Positions 21,408 through 32,689 of a DNA stretch of 64,000 bases are shown in pieces. The stretch comes from Actinomadura flavalba DSM 45200 (lineage in GTDB: Bacteria > Actinomycetota > Actinomycetes > Streptosporangiales > Streptosporangiaceae). Location of the stretch: the NCBI RefSeq assembly GCF_000374305.1, contig NZ_KB894096.1, positions 124,001 to 188,000 of the forward strand, read 5' to 3'. Position 1 is the stretch's first letter. Every line of letters starts with the position of its first letter. The notes under the pieces are model-generated. The model saw only the letters and a list, made by a program, of their open reading frames with translations. It did no database searches and had not been told where the DNA came from. A program made the translations under genes and the position numbers.

Positions 21408-21736
21408 TCGTCCTGCTCGGCCTGCTGGCCGGCATCGCCCTCGGGCTGCTGCTGGACCCCGCGGTCCCGCTGTGGCTCCAGCCCTACCTGCCGATCGCGA
21501 TCGTCGCCGCGCTGGACGCGGTCTTCGGCGGCGTCCGCGCCCGGCTGGAGGGCGTGTTCGACGAGAAGGTGTTCGTCGTCTCGTTCCTGTCCAACGCCGT
21601 CATCGCCGCGCTGATCGTCTTCCTCGGGGACCAGCTCGGCGTCGGCTCCCAGCTCTCCACCGGCGTCGTCGTCGTGCTCGGCATCCGGATCTTCTCCAAC
21701 GCGGCCGCCATCCGCCGCCGGGTGTTCGGCGCATGA
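21404..21736 (+). CDS. sbp: Small basic protein (Sbp, DUF1290)
   Basis: A 110-residue membrane protein with three hydrophobic segments (about residues 1-17, 27-42, 58-75). The motifs GLLLDPAVPLWLQPYLPIAI, ALDAVFGGVRA and FLSNAVIAALI are characteristic of the Sbp/DUF1290 family found between two DUF881 genes in actinobacteria and near division genes in Bacillus. It is coupled on both sides by 4-base ATGA overlaps, so the three products probably work as one membrane complex; this is inferred from conserved context only. Confidence 0.92.
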   Translation: MIVLLGLLAGIALGLLLDPAVPLWLQPYLPIAIVAALDAVFGGVRARLEGVFDEKVFVVSFLSNAVIAALIVFLGDQLGVGSQLSTGVVVVLGIRIFSNAAAIRRRVFGA

Positions 21737-22446
21737 GCGAGCCGGAGCGGACGCGGCCGGAGGACCTGCGCGGGTGGCGCGTCCTGGCCGACATGCTGCG
21801 GCCCCGCTCGACGCCCGGGCAGTGGGTGGGGGCGCTGCTGTGCGTCGTGCTCGGCTTCGCCGTCGTCGCGCAGGTCCGGTCCACCGACCGGGACTCCACG
21901 TTCGCCACGGCCCGCCAGGACGAGCTGGTCGGCATCCTGTCCGACCTGGGGCAGCGGTCTGAGCGGCTGCGCGGCGACCTGCGCGAGCTGGAACGCACCC
22001 GCGAGGAACTGGTCCGCGACGGCGAGGGCGCCGCCGCGGTGGAGGAGGCGCGGCGCCGCGCCACCGTCTACGGCCTGCTCGCCGGGACGCTGCCCGCCGA
22101 GGGGCCCGGCGTCGAGCTGGTCGCGGCCGACCCGGCCGGGCGGCTGCGCGCCGTCCACCTGCTGGACGCGCTGGAGGAACTGCGCGACGCGGGCGCCGAG
22201 GTGGTGCAGATCGGTGACGTGCGCGCCGGGGTCGGCACGCACTTCGTGGACGCCGCGGGCGGCATCGCCGCCGACGGGCGGCTGCTCAGCGCGCCCTACC
22301 GGTTCCTGGCCATCGGCGACCCGCACACGCTGACCACGGCGCTGAACATCCCGGGCGGCGTCGTGCGGACGCTCCAGGGCTCGGGCGCCACGGTCGCGCT
22401 CTCCCAGCGCGCGAAGGTGACCGTCCGCGCGGTACGGTCGGGGTGA
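21733..22446 (+). CDS. DUF881-family membrane-anchored protein (second copy)
   Basis: A 237-residue protein with one membrane segment at about residues 32-47 (VGALLCVVLGFAVVA), a coiled coil from about 55 to 105, and a DUF881 domain to the end. Motifs HLLDALEELRDAGAEVVQI and APYRFLAIGDPHTLTTAL match the family; the position corresponds to Rv1825. ATG 21733 overlaps the sbp stop (ATGA). In mycobacteria gcvH follows here, whereas in this genome the next 320 bases carry no gene. Confidence 0.9.
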   Translation: MSEPERTRPEDLRGWRVLADMLRPRSTPGQWVGALLCVVLGFAVVAQVRSTDRDSTFATARQDELVGILSDLGQRSERLRGDLRELERTREELVRDGEGAAAVEEARRRATVYGLLAGTLPAEGPGVELVAADPAGRLRAVHLLDALEELRDAGAEVVQIGDVRAGVGTHFVDAAGGIAADGRLLSAPYRFLAIGDPHTLTTALNIPGGVVRTLQGSGATVALSQRAKVTVRAVRSG

Positions 22447-22768
22447 GGGGTGCTGACGGATCGGGCCGAACGGGGCTGACCGCCCGGTCATCACAGGCTG
22501 CGCGACCGTGACCGCACGGGCGTTCCGCGCGGCGGCGTGGACCTGCGATCATTGACGGCGGTAGCTTGGGGGCGGCCGGCGTGACCGTTCCGGTTGACCC
22601 CTCGGGTACTACCCGCGTAAGTTGCGGCAACCGCCTGCGGCCCCGGCCGCGGGCAGGCCGTTCGGGGGCGGGTCCCCGGCGTGGGTTGGTTGAGTGGATG
22701 CGCGCGTTGCGGGCGGCCCCGGAAGGGGCGGTGCGCGGCGCGCCGATGGTAGGAGGCCGAGCCGATCT
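22447..22768 (+). promoter_or_regulatory. Gene-free region upstream of garA, with a candidate promoter
   Basis: No coding sequence is supported here; gcvH, which occupies this place in mycobacteria, is absent. A promoter-like pair TTGACC (22594-22599) and TAAGTT (22618-22623) with an 18-base spacer lies about 145 bases before the garA start. The spacer contains a perfect inverted repeat CGGGTA-C-TACCCG (22603-22615), a possible operator. The remaining sequence is GC-rich leader. Confidence 0.45.
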
Positions 22769-23305
22769 ATGCCGAGCGTCTACTGCACGCAGTGCGGTCA
22801 CGCCAACCCGGATGATGCCCGCTTCTGCTCCAACTGCGGCACTCCGCTGACCCGGAGCGGCCAGCCTCCGCTGCCGCCCCGCGAGTCCCCCGGCGAGTCC
22901 ACCTCCACGATCACCATCGGCAACCTGGACGCCTACGAGGCCGACCAGGGCGACGCCGAGCCCGCCGGCCCCGACCAGGTCGCCGCCGAGTCGCTGCCGC
23001 CCGGCACCGCGCTGCTCGTCGTCCGGCGCGGCCCCAACGCGGGCAGCCGGTTCCTGCTCGACAAGGAGCGCACCTCCGCCGGACGGCACCCCGAGAGCGA
23101 CATCTTCCTGGACGACGTCACCGTCTCCCGGCGGCACGCCGAGTTCGGCCGCCAGGGCGGCCGGTTCTCCGTCCGCGACGTCGGCAGCCTCAACGGGCTG
23201 TACGTCAACCGGCAGCGGATCGACCAGGCGGGGCTGTCCAGCGGCGACGAGGTCCAGATCGGGAAGTTCCGGCTGGTGTTCCTGACCAACCCGCAGCACG
23301 GCTGA
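22769..23305 (+). CDS. garA: FHA-domain regulator of the GarA/OdhI type with N-terminal zinc ribbon
   Basis: A 178-residue cytosolic protein. Residues 1-25 form a zinc ribbon (Cys 6, 9, 20, 23). Residues 43-49 (ESTSTIT) occupy the place of the phosphorylated ETTS motif of mycobacterial GarA. Residues 78-174 form the FHA domain, with Arg106, Ser120, Arg121, His123 and Asn142 for phosphothreonine binding and long identities to GarA ([20 protein letters not shown]). GarA/OdhI inhibits 2-oxoglutarate dehydrogenase and controls glutamate metabolism when unphosphorylated by PknB/PknG-type kinases. The Zn ribbon is absent in mycobacterial GarA. ATG 22769 has AGGAGG 12 bases upstream, somewhat distant. 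Confidence 0.88.
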   Translation: MPSVYCTQCGHANPDDARFCSNCGTPLTRSGQPPLPPRESPGESTSTITIGNLDAYEADQGDAEPAGPDQVAAESLPPGTALLVVRRGPNAGSRFLLDKERTSAGRHPESDIFLDDVTVSRRHAEFGRQGGRFSVRDVGSLNGLYVNRQRIDQAGLSSGDEVQIGKFRLVFLTNPQHG

Positions 23306-23378
23306 CCCGGCGCCCCCGCTCGGCGGTCCCGTCCGGACGGGCACACCGCGAGCGGGGGCGAGCACCGAACGGAGGTCC

Positions 23379-24119
23379 ATGAACGCGCAACCGGCGCCCC
23401 GCCCGGACGCCGCCCCGATGACCATCGGGGACGTCCTGGCGCTGCTCCGGGCCGACTTCCCGGACGTCACCGTCTCCAAGATCCGGTTCCTGGAGGCCGA
23501 GGGCCTGGTCGAGCCCGAGCGCACGCCCGCGGGGTACCGCAAGTTCTCCGCCGCCGACGTGGCGCGGCTGCGGTTCGTCCTCACCGCCCAGCGCGACCGG
23601 TACCTGCCGCTGCGCGTCATCCGCGAGCAGTTGCGCGCGCAGGACCGGGGCGAGACCGCCCCGGCGGGCGACGACGGGAGCCCCGCCGTCCCGGCGCCGC
23701 GTCCGCGCACGCTCGTCGCGGCGGACGCCCGGACGCCCGAGGGGGCGCCGCCCGTCCGCCTCACCCGCCGCCAGCTCCTGGCGGGCGCCGGCATCGACGC
23801 CGGGCTCCTCACCGAGATGGAGGAGTACGGGCTCGTCCGCGCCACCGGCAACCGCTACGACGGCGAGGCGCTCACGATCGCCCGCACCGTCGCCGCGCTC
23901 GGCGAGCACGGGCTCGGCGTCCGGCACCTGCGCGCCGCCAAGGCCGCCGCCGACCGGCAGGTCGCGCTCGTCGAGCAGACGGTCGCGCCCCGGCTGCGCC
24001 GCCGCGCCCCCGGCGCCCACGCGGAGGCCGCCGACGCCGCCCGCGCCGTCGCCGAGCTGTCGGTGCGGCTGCACGCCGCCCTGGTCACGGCCGGTCTCGC
24101 CGAGATCCTGGACTCCTGA
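23379..24119 (+). CDS. MerR-family regulator (Rv1828-like)
   Basis: A 246-residue regulator. The N-terminal winged HTH (about residues 14-85) has TIGDVLALLRADFPDVTVSK and RFLEAEGLVEPERTPAGYRKF, standard MerR DNA-binding motifs. A low-complexity linker follows, then a C-terminal helical effector domain (from about residue 125: RRQLLAGAGIDAGLLTEMEEYG). It lacks the Cys metal sites of MerR proper. GGAGG precedes ATG 23379. The place next to garA and the nuclease-domain gene corresponds to Rv1828. The C-terminal ligand is unknown. Confidence 0.9.
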   Translation: MNAQPAPRPDAAPMTIGDVLALLRADFPDVTVSKIRFLEAEGLVEPERTPAGYRKFSAADVARLRFVLTAQRDRYLPLRVIREQLRAQDRGETAPAGDDGSPAVPAPRPRTLVAADARTPEGAPPVRLTRRQLLAGAGIDAGLLTEMEEYGLVRATGNRYDGEALTIARTVAALGEHGLGVRHLRAAKAAADRQVALVEQTVAPRLRRRAPGAHAEAADAARAVAELSVRLHAALVTAGLAEILDS

Positions 24120-24262
24120 CGCCGCCCGGCTCCGCCCGTTTCATCCGGTACGGCCCGGAGCCATCGAATCCGTCGGGGTGTACGTTGGTTCGAGGGGCCG
24201 CGCGTACGCGGCGGCTCCCGCGCACGGCCGACCGCGATGTCCAGGACCAGCAGGGAGCCGCA

Positions 24263-24733
24263 GTGAAGCAGATGGAGGTCGTCGGCGTACGGGTCGAGAT
24301 GCCCTCCAACCAGCCGATCGTCCTGCTCAGGGAGACGGGTGGGGAACGCTACCTGCCGATCTGGATCGGGGCCGTCGAGGCGACCGCGATCGCCTTCGCC
24401 CAGCAGGGCGTGCTGCCCGCCCGGCCGCTCACCCACGACCTCTTCCGCGACGTCGTGGAGGCGCTCGGTGTCCAGCTCCGGACGGTGAACATCACCGCCC
24501 TGCGCGACGGCATCTTCTTCGCCGACCTCGTCTTCTCCAACGGCGTCGAGGTCAGCGCCCGCCCGTCCGACTCCATCGCCCTGGCGCTGCGCACCGGGGC
24601 CACCATCTTCGCCAGCGAGGACGTGCTGGAGGAGGCGGGCGTCGCCATCCCCGACGAGCAGGAGGACGAGGTGGAGAAGTTCCGCGAGTTCCTCGACACG
24701 ATCTCCCCGGAGGACTTCGGCCGCGCGGGCTGA
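24263..24733 (+). CDS. Bifunctional nuclease-domain protein (DUF151)
   Basis: A 156-residue protein of the BFN/DUF151 family, equivalent to Rv1829. Seen: VVGVRVEMPSNQPIVLLRE near the N-terminus, LPIWIGAVEATAIAFAQQG (about residue 33), RPLTHDLF and RPSDSIALALRTGA. Plant relatives have been reported to have DNase and RNase activity; activity of bacterial members is less sure. GTG 24263 has CAGGGAG upstream and gives a start VKQMEVVGVRV typical of the family; the in-frame start at 24185 would add an unconserved tail. The C-terminus is acidic (DEQEDEVEKF). Confidence 0.9.
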   Translation: MKQMEVVGVRVEMPSNQPIVLLRETGGERYLPIWIGAVEATAIAFAQQGVLPARPLTHDLFRDVVEALGVQLRTVNITALRDGIFFADLVFSNGVEVSARPSDSIALALRTGATIFASEDVLEEAGVAIPDEQEDEVEKFREFLDTISPEDFGRAG

Positions 24734-24858
24734 GCCGCCCGGGCGGGACCGTTTTCCCCCGGTGGGGAGCGGGGTAGGAGTCGGGAGGACGCCGCCGGTG
24801 CGCGGTTTGCCCACGTGAAGCCGGTTCATCCGGGCATGCGACGCGCCGACGACGAACG

Positions 24859-24887
24859 TTGACCACACTCTGACCGGCACCTACCGT
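24859..24887 (+). promoter_or_regulatory. Promoter upstream of the second MerR gene
   Basis: TTGACC (24859-24864) and TACCGT (24882-24887) with a 17-base spacer match the actinobacterial housekeeping promoter pattern (TTGACN, TANNNT). They lie about 79 bases before GTG 24966. Confidence 0.5.
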
Positions 24888-24965
24888 GCTGGTGGAACAC
24901 CCGTGGCCTCCTCCGCCAAACCCCCTTGACGGAACGCCGCGGGCTGATAGAAGCCGGAGGTCCGC

Positions 24966-25559
24966 GTGGCGGTGAGCAGCGGCGAGGGCAAGGCGACCCC
25001 CGACAGGCGCAGGGCGTCCGAGCACGCCGGTGAGCAGGGCCTGCTCTTCGACGCGCAGGTGTCGGCGCCGCCCGAGGACGTCGGCTATCGCGGTCCCACG
25101 GCATGTGCGGCGGCGGGGATCACCTACCGCCAGCTCGACTACTGGGCCCGCACCGGGCTGGTCACGCCGAGCGTGCGCGCCGCGCACGGCTCGGGCAGCC
25201 AGCGGCTGTACGGGTTCCGCGACATCCTGGTGCTGAAGGTCGTCAAACGCCTCCTCGACACCGGCGTCTCGCTCCAGCAGATCCGCACCGCCGTCACGCA
25301 CCTGCGCGACCGCGGCGTGCGCGACCTGGCGCAGATCACGCTGATGAGCGACGGCGTCAGCGTCTACGAGTGCACCTCGGCCGACGAGGTCGTCGATCTG
25401 CTCCAGGGCGGCCAGGGCGTGTTCGGCATCGCGCTCGGCCGCGTCTGGCAGGAGGTCGAGGGCACGCTGGCCGAACTTCCGGGGGAGTCCGCCGTGGGCG
25501 ACGAGGACGGCGGCCACGACGAACTGGCCTCCCGCCGCCGCGCCCGCCGGACCGGCTAG
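24966..25559 (+). CDS. MerR-family regulator (Rv1830/McdR-like)
   Basis: A 197-residue MerR-type protein. An unstructured N-terminal 40 residues precedes the HTH (about 43-110): GPTACAAAGITYRQLDYWAR, GLVTPSVRAAHGSGSQRLYG and FRDILVLKVVKRLLDTGVSL. The C-terminal part (SVYECTSADEVVDLLQGGQGVFGIAL) is conserved with Rv1830, linked in mycobacteria to cell-division control. GTG 24966 has GGAGG upstream and its own candidate promoter. The position between the nuclease-domain gene and gcvP conserves mycobacterial order. No ligand-binding Cys cluster is visible. Confidence 0.9.
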   Translation: MAVSSGEGKATPDRRRASEHAGEQGLLFDAQVSAPPEDVGYRGPTACAAAGITYRQLDYWARTGLVTPSVRAAHGSGSQRLYGFRDILVLKVVKRLLDTGVSLQQIRTAVTHLRDRGVRDLAQITLMSDGVSVYECTSADEVVDLLQGGQGVFGIALGRVWQEVEGTLAELPGESAVGDEDGGHDELASRRRARRTG

Positions 25560-25575
25560 CCGCGCCGCACGTCCG

Positions 25576-28050
25576 CTAGATCGCTTCCTTGCGCTGGAGA
25601 TAGGCGAAGGCCCCCCACCCCGGCAGCACCGGCAGCCACAGCGTCAGCAGACGGAACAGCAGGACCGCCGACGTCGCGGTCTCCGCCGTCAGTCCCGAGA
25701 TCGTCAGCGCCAGCGTCAGCGCGCCCTCGACGGCGCCGAGGCCGCCGGGGGTGGGCGCGGCCGAGCCGACCGCGTTCGCGGTGAGGAACACCACGACGAC
25801 CGTCGTCCAGGGCAGTGCCCCGCCGAACGCGCGGACCGAGGCGTCCAGGCAGAGCACGAACCCGACCGTCAGCAGCAGCGTGCCGCCCAGGCCGGTGAGC
25901 ATGTTGCGGGGCGACTGGACGACGTCCACCAGGCGCGGCACGACGCCGGAGAACATGCTGCGCAGCCGTCCGGCGACGATGCGCCGCACGCGCGGGATCG
26001 TCAGCGCGGCGGCCGCGAGGATCGCGACCGTCAGCACCGCGATGACGATCATCCGGGACGGCGCCAGGTCGCGGGTCGCGTTGCCGGTGGACCCGGTGAG
26101 GAAGCCGAACAGCACCAGCAGCAGGATGTGCACGCCCAGCCCGACGAGCTGCGACGCGCCGACGCTGGCCACGGCGAGCGTCGGCCGCACCCCCGACTTC
26201 TGGAGGTACCGGGTGTTGACGGCGACGCCGCCGACGGCGGCGGGCGCCACGAGCTTCACGAACGACGCCGCGACCTGCACGATCACCGTGCGGCCGAGCG
26301 GCAGCCGCTCGGGCACGAACCCGAGCAGCATGAGCGCCGCCGCCAGGTAGGTCAGGGCGGCGCCGCCGAACGCCACCAGAATCCACCACCACTCGGCGGT
26401 CGTCACCAGGTGGACGATGTCGACGCTGCTGACCTGCGGGACGACGATGTAGGCCGCGACGCTCAGCGCGACGATCGACACGATCGTGCGCGGCCGGAAC
26501 CGCTCCAGCCGGATCGGCGGCGCCTCGCTCTCGGGCTCCAGCCGGACGATCTGCTCGCGGATGGCGGCGAGCAGTTCCTTCTCGTGCCGCAGCGCGGTCC
26601 GCGTCGCGCGCGACAGCGCGACCCGCTGGAGCAGCGGGACGGCGTGCGCCAGCGTCCCCTCGCCGAGCACGGTGGCGGCGGTGGCGACCGCGCGCTCCGG
26701 CCCGACGCGCAGGGCGAGCGTGGTGAGGAGCTGGGCCAGGTCGAGGCGGAGCGTGAGGTCGCCGGCGGCGATCTCCCCGGCGCCGAGCGCGGCGAGCCGG
26801 ACGCGGCCGTCGCCGGTGACCAGCAGCGCCTCGGCGTCCAGCCGCCGGTGCGCCAGCCGCGCCGCCTGGAGGCGGCGGAACTGCCGCCACACGTCGACCA
26901 GCAGCGCGTCGGTGATCTCGTCGTCGTCGAGTTCGGACAGCAGCCGTCCGGGCACGTGCTCGTAGGCGAGCAGCGCCGCCTCGGTGCCGACCTCCACGGT
27001 GCCGACGAGCCGCGCGGTGCGGGCGCCGGACGCGCTGACGGCGTAGGCCATCAGGGACTCCTGCTCCAGCGAGCGCCGCAGCGACCGGACGGCCCGGCGC
27101 TGCACCGCCGCCCGCACCCGCACCAGCCGCCACACCCGGTACAGCAGCCCGGCGCTCTGCATGTCGCGGTCGAGCACGCGGACGTCGAGCTGCCATTCGC
27201 CGCGCGGCAGCGTGGCGCCGGTGGCGTCGGCCGGGGCGGCGCCCTGCGCGCGGGCGAGGGCGACGCCGTAGCGGCGGGGCTCGTCGGGGGCGTCGGCGAG
27301 CCGTTCGGCGCGCACCGGGCGCAGCCCGATGCGGGTGAGGGCGGCGACGACGGCGGTGCCCGACGGGCGCGGGTTCGGGGTGCCGAGCGCGTACAGGGTG
27401 CCGAAGCCGATGGCGCGGCCGAGGAAGTAGGTCTCGGCGAGGGCGGCGACCGAGGCGTAGGCGGCGGTCAGGCCGGTGAGGGCGGCCAGCCCGATCATCG
27501 TCCAGGTGGCGATCTGCCAGCGGGTGCGGCCGGACATGCCGACGGCGCTGACGAACGCGATGACGGGGGCGATGGCGGTGTGCACGGGGGCGGTGCCGGC
27601 GCCGCCCCAGATGAGCGAGTCGAGGACGCCGCCGTCGGTGGCGGGCGCGACAAGGTCGTCGAGCAGGACCGTCACCACGAAGGTGATCACGGCGGCGAAC
27701 AGCGCGATCGCGACGCGCATGCCGCCCCGGTGCAGCAGCCGCTCGATCGCGAACGCGACGGGCACGGCCAGCACGCCGAACCCGGAGATCAGCGTGGCGA
27801 AGGTGAGCAGCGGGCGGGGCGCGTGCGCGGTGCCCTCGGCGATGTCGTTGGCGAGGCCGTGCGTGGTCTGCTGCGCGATCGAGACGAGCAGCATGACGGC
27901 GGCCAGGCCGATGAGCGAGGTGGCGAAGCGCAGCGCGTCGGCGGGGCGCCGGATGCGCTCGGGCAGGTCGGGCTCGTCGACGGGCACGCCGAGGACGCCG
28001 GTGGGCTCGGCCCGCCCGGAATCCGCCGTGGTGTCGCGCGTCTGCGTCAC
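25576..28050 (-). CDS. Large UPF0104/flippase-like membrane protein with degenerate kinase-like domain
   Basis: An 824-residue protein in three parts. Residues 40-240 hold about six membrane segments. Residues 250-500 are soluble and kinase-like: HRRLDAEALLVTGDGRVRLA stands where HGDLxxxNVL and the DFG segment would be, but the Asn and the metal-binding Asp are gone (AALG in place of DFG). Residues 520-824 form a lysylphosphatidylglycerol synthase-type transmembrane domain (UPF0104, eight or so helices; FVKLVAPAAVGGVAVNTRYLQ, SAAPTPGGLGAVEGALT). It is probably a lipid or polyprenol-linked transporter; it lacks the MprF aminoacyl-transferase domain. It is transcribed away from gcvP and converges on the MerR gene. 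Confidence 0.82.
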   Translation of the reverse strand: MTQTRDTTADSGRAEPTGVLGVPVDEPDLPERIRRPADALRFATSLIGLAAVMLLVSIAQQTTHGLANDIAEGTAHAPRPLLTFATLISGFGVLAVPVAFAIERLLHRGGMRVAIALFAAVITFVVTVLLDDLVAPATDGGVLDSLIWGGAGTAPVHTAIAPVIAFVSAVGMSGRTRWQIATWTMIGLAALTGLTAAYASVAALAETYFLGRAIGFGTLYALGTPNPRPSGTAVVAALTRIGLRPVRAERLADAPDEPRRYGVALARAQGAAPADATGATLPRGEWQLDVRVLDRDMQSAGLLYRVWRLVRVRAAVQRRAVRSLRRSLEQESLMAYAVSASGARTARLVGTVEVGTEAALLAYEHVPGRLLSELDDDEITDALLVDVWRQFRRLQAARLAHRRLDAEALLVTGDGRVRLAALGAGEIAAGDLTLRLDLAQLLTTLALRVGPERAVATAATVLGEGTLAHAVPLLQRVALSRATRTALRHEKELLAAIREQIVRLEPESEAPPIRLERFRPRTIVSIVALSVAAYIVVPQVSSVDIVHLVTTAEWWWILVAFGGAALTYLAAALMLLGFVPERLPLGRTVIVQVAASFVKLVAPAAVGGVAVNTRYLQKSGVRPTLAVASVGASQLVGLGVHILLLVLFGFLTGSTGNATRDLAPSRMIVIAVLTVAILAAAALTIPRVRRIVAGRLRSMFSGVVPRLVDVVQSPRNMLTGLGGTLLLTVGFVLCLDASVRAFGGALPWTTVVVVFLTANAVGSAAPTPGGLGAVEGALTLALTISGLTAETATSAVLLFRLLTLWLPVLPGWGAFAYLQRKEAI

Positions 28051-28254
28051 CCATCACCGCCTGACACAGCACCGCCTCGGGACGGCCCTTCCCCGCGAGA
28101 GGTCGCATGATGCCGCGCCACCGGGAGCCGTCGCTGTGGTCATCGTACCGATCACGTCGCGGACCGTGCTCCCGGCCACGGCCGGAGCGCATCCCCGGAG
28201 TGATCGTCACGGCGGTCCATTGGATAGGCTGCCGGGAGGAAAGCCGTCGACCCT

Positions 28255-28443
28255 GAGCGGGAGAGATCCCACGCAGCCGGCGCGGGACGCCGAAGGGGCA
28301 ACCTCCCCGGAACCTCTCAGGCACCCAGGACCGCTCGGGCGAGGCACCTCTGGAAAGCAGGCGGCCGCACCGTCGCGGAGCCGCCTCACCGAAGGGGAAA
28401 CCCCGCCGTACGCGGGTGAAGCTCTCAGGTGCCGTGACAGAGG
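28255..28443 (+). ncRNA. Tandem glycine riboswitch of gcvP
   Basis: Two glycine aptamers in tandem. Aptamer I is closed by GAGCGG (28255-28260) pairing with CCGCTC (28331-28336) and contains GGAGAGATC, CCGAAGGGGCAA and ACCTCTCAGGCACC. Aptamer II is closed by CCTCTG (28347-28352) with CAGAGG (28438-28443) and contains GGAAAGC, ACCGAAGGGGAAA and GCTCTCAGGTGCC. Glycine binding should switch on gcvP. A -10-like TAGGCT at 28225-28230 would start the RNA about 20 bases before aptamer I. The 83 bases between aptamer II and gcvP contain no T-rich terminator, so translational control is likely. Confidence 0.94.
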
Positions 28444-28526
28444 GGGAGAAGGCCACACCGGCCCGCCGTCCGGCCGTGCGCCGGTGGCGGCCCTGAGCGA
28501 CCGCTAGCCCAGGAGGCTTCTCTCAC

Positions 28527-31403
<2,877 letters not shown>

Positions 31404-31472
31404 CCGCCACCGGCCCTCCGGGTGTCGGGGCGCGACGCCGGGCGCCCGGATCGCTAGGCTGTGTCGACGAAT

Positions 31473-31518
31473 TCCCGGCCCGCGTCCGCCGTCTCCGGGC
31501 GGCGGACGCGGGCCGGGA
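31473..31518 (+). terminator. Strong hairpin terminator after gcvP
   Basis: TCCCGGCCCGCGTCCGCC (31473-31490) and its exact complement (31501-31518) form an 18-bp perfect stem with a 10-base loop, 70 bases after the gcvP stop. No T tract follows. Confidence 0.75.
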
Positions 31519-31591
31519 GTCTGCGGGCCGCCGCCCCTGTGACGCGGGCCCCGAGATCCGAGGCCGACCGACCCCCGAGGGCAGCAGAGCG

Positions 31592-32689
31592 ATGACGGAG
31601 ACGCCCGATGCGGCGGAGTGGTGCGAGCGGGCCCGGCGGCTGGCCGAGGACGGTGAGCCCGACCGCGCGGCCGAGCTGTTCGCGCGCGTCCTCGGGCTCG
31701 GTGACGGCCCGTACCGGGCGCGTGCCGCGCTCGGGCTCGCCGTCGTCCTGGACGACGCCGGCGACGTCGCCGGGGCCCGCGCGGCGGGCCGCACCGCCAT
31801 CGCCACCGGCGACCCCGAGTACGGCGCCCGCGCCGCCTACCACCTCGCGCTCGGGCACGAGCGCGCCGGGGAACGCGACGAGGCCGCGCCCGTGTGGCGG
31901 ACCGTCCTGGAGTTCGGCACCCCCGAGTACCTGCCGCCCGCGCACCTGGCGCTGGCCCGGCTCGCGGACGACCGCGGCGACTTCGACGCCGCCCGGGAGC
32001 ACTGGGAGGAGGCGATCGGCACCGGCGACGCCGAGTACGGCACGCTCGCCGCGCACGACCTCGCCCAGCGGCTGCTGGAACGCGGCGAAGCGGCCCGCGC
32101 GCAGCGCGTCCTGACCGCCGGGCTCAAGCTCATCGACCGCGACGCCGCCCCCTACGCGTACGCGCGGCTGGCCGTCGCGCTCGGCATCGCCTGCCTGGAC
32201 CAGGCCATCGGCGCGTTCGGCGCCGCCCTCGGCGACGGACCCGCCGACCCCGAGGTCGGCCCGCTGGCCACCGAACTGCTCGCCCGCACGCTGCCGCTGC
32301 GCGGCCGCGACGAGGAGGCCCGCGACGCCTGGCGCCGCGGCCTGGCCGACCCGGGCGTCGCCGGGCAGGTCCGCGCCCGGCTCCGCCGCGACTTCGCCGA
32401 CGACGCCGACACCGACGACCCGGCCGACCTGTGGTGGGAACCGGTCGTGGAACGCGCCGCCGCCGACGGCGCGCTGCCCGTCCTCACCGGTGAGGCGTTC
32501 GGCGCCCTGGACCACATGTACGCGCTGCTGGCCGTCCGGCACGCCGAGGACCCCTCCGGCGAGACGCCCGCCGCCGCGCACGCGGCCCTCACCGAGGCCG
32601 TCCGCGTCCCGGCCGCCTACCCCTGGGGGCCGCTGCTGGAGGAGAGCTTCGCCGAACGCCTCCGCCTCGCCCTCGGCGACGCCGGTTAG
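31592..32689 (+). CDS. Tetratricopeptide-repeat protein
   Basis: A 365-residue, helical, alanine-rich protein. Repeats of about 34-36 residues run from residue 5 to about 260, for example RARRLAEDGEPDRAAELFAR, AAYHLALGHERAGERDEAAPVW and LALARLADDRGDFDAAREHW; each has the small-residue pattern of TPR or Sel1-like helices. The repeats share a GTGDxEYG-type turn (ATGDPEYGA, FGTPEYLPPA, GTGDAEYGT). No signal peptide is seen, so it is probably a cytosolic interaction scaffold. ATG 31592 is preceded by a weak purine stretch. The stop overlaps the convergent gene by 4 bases. Confidence 0.8.
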   Translation: MTETPDAAEWCERARRLAEDGEPDRAAELFARVLGLGDGPYRARAALGLAVVLDDAGDVAGARAAGRTAIATGDPEYGARAAYHLALGHERAGERDEAAPVWRTVLEFGTPEYLPPAHLALARLADDRGDFDAAREHWEEAIGTGDAEYGTLAAHDLAQRLLERGEAARAQRVLTAGLKLIDRDAAPYAYARLAVALGIACLDQAIGAFGAALGDGPADPEVGPLATELLARTLPLRGRDEEARDAWRRGLADPGVAGQVRARLRRDFADDADTDDPADLWWEPVVERAAADGALPVLTGEAFGALDHMYALLAVRHAEDPSGETPAAAHAALTEAVRVPAAYPWGPLLEESFAERLRLALGDAG

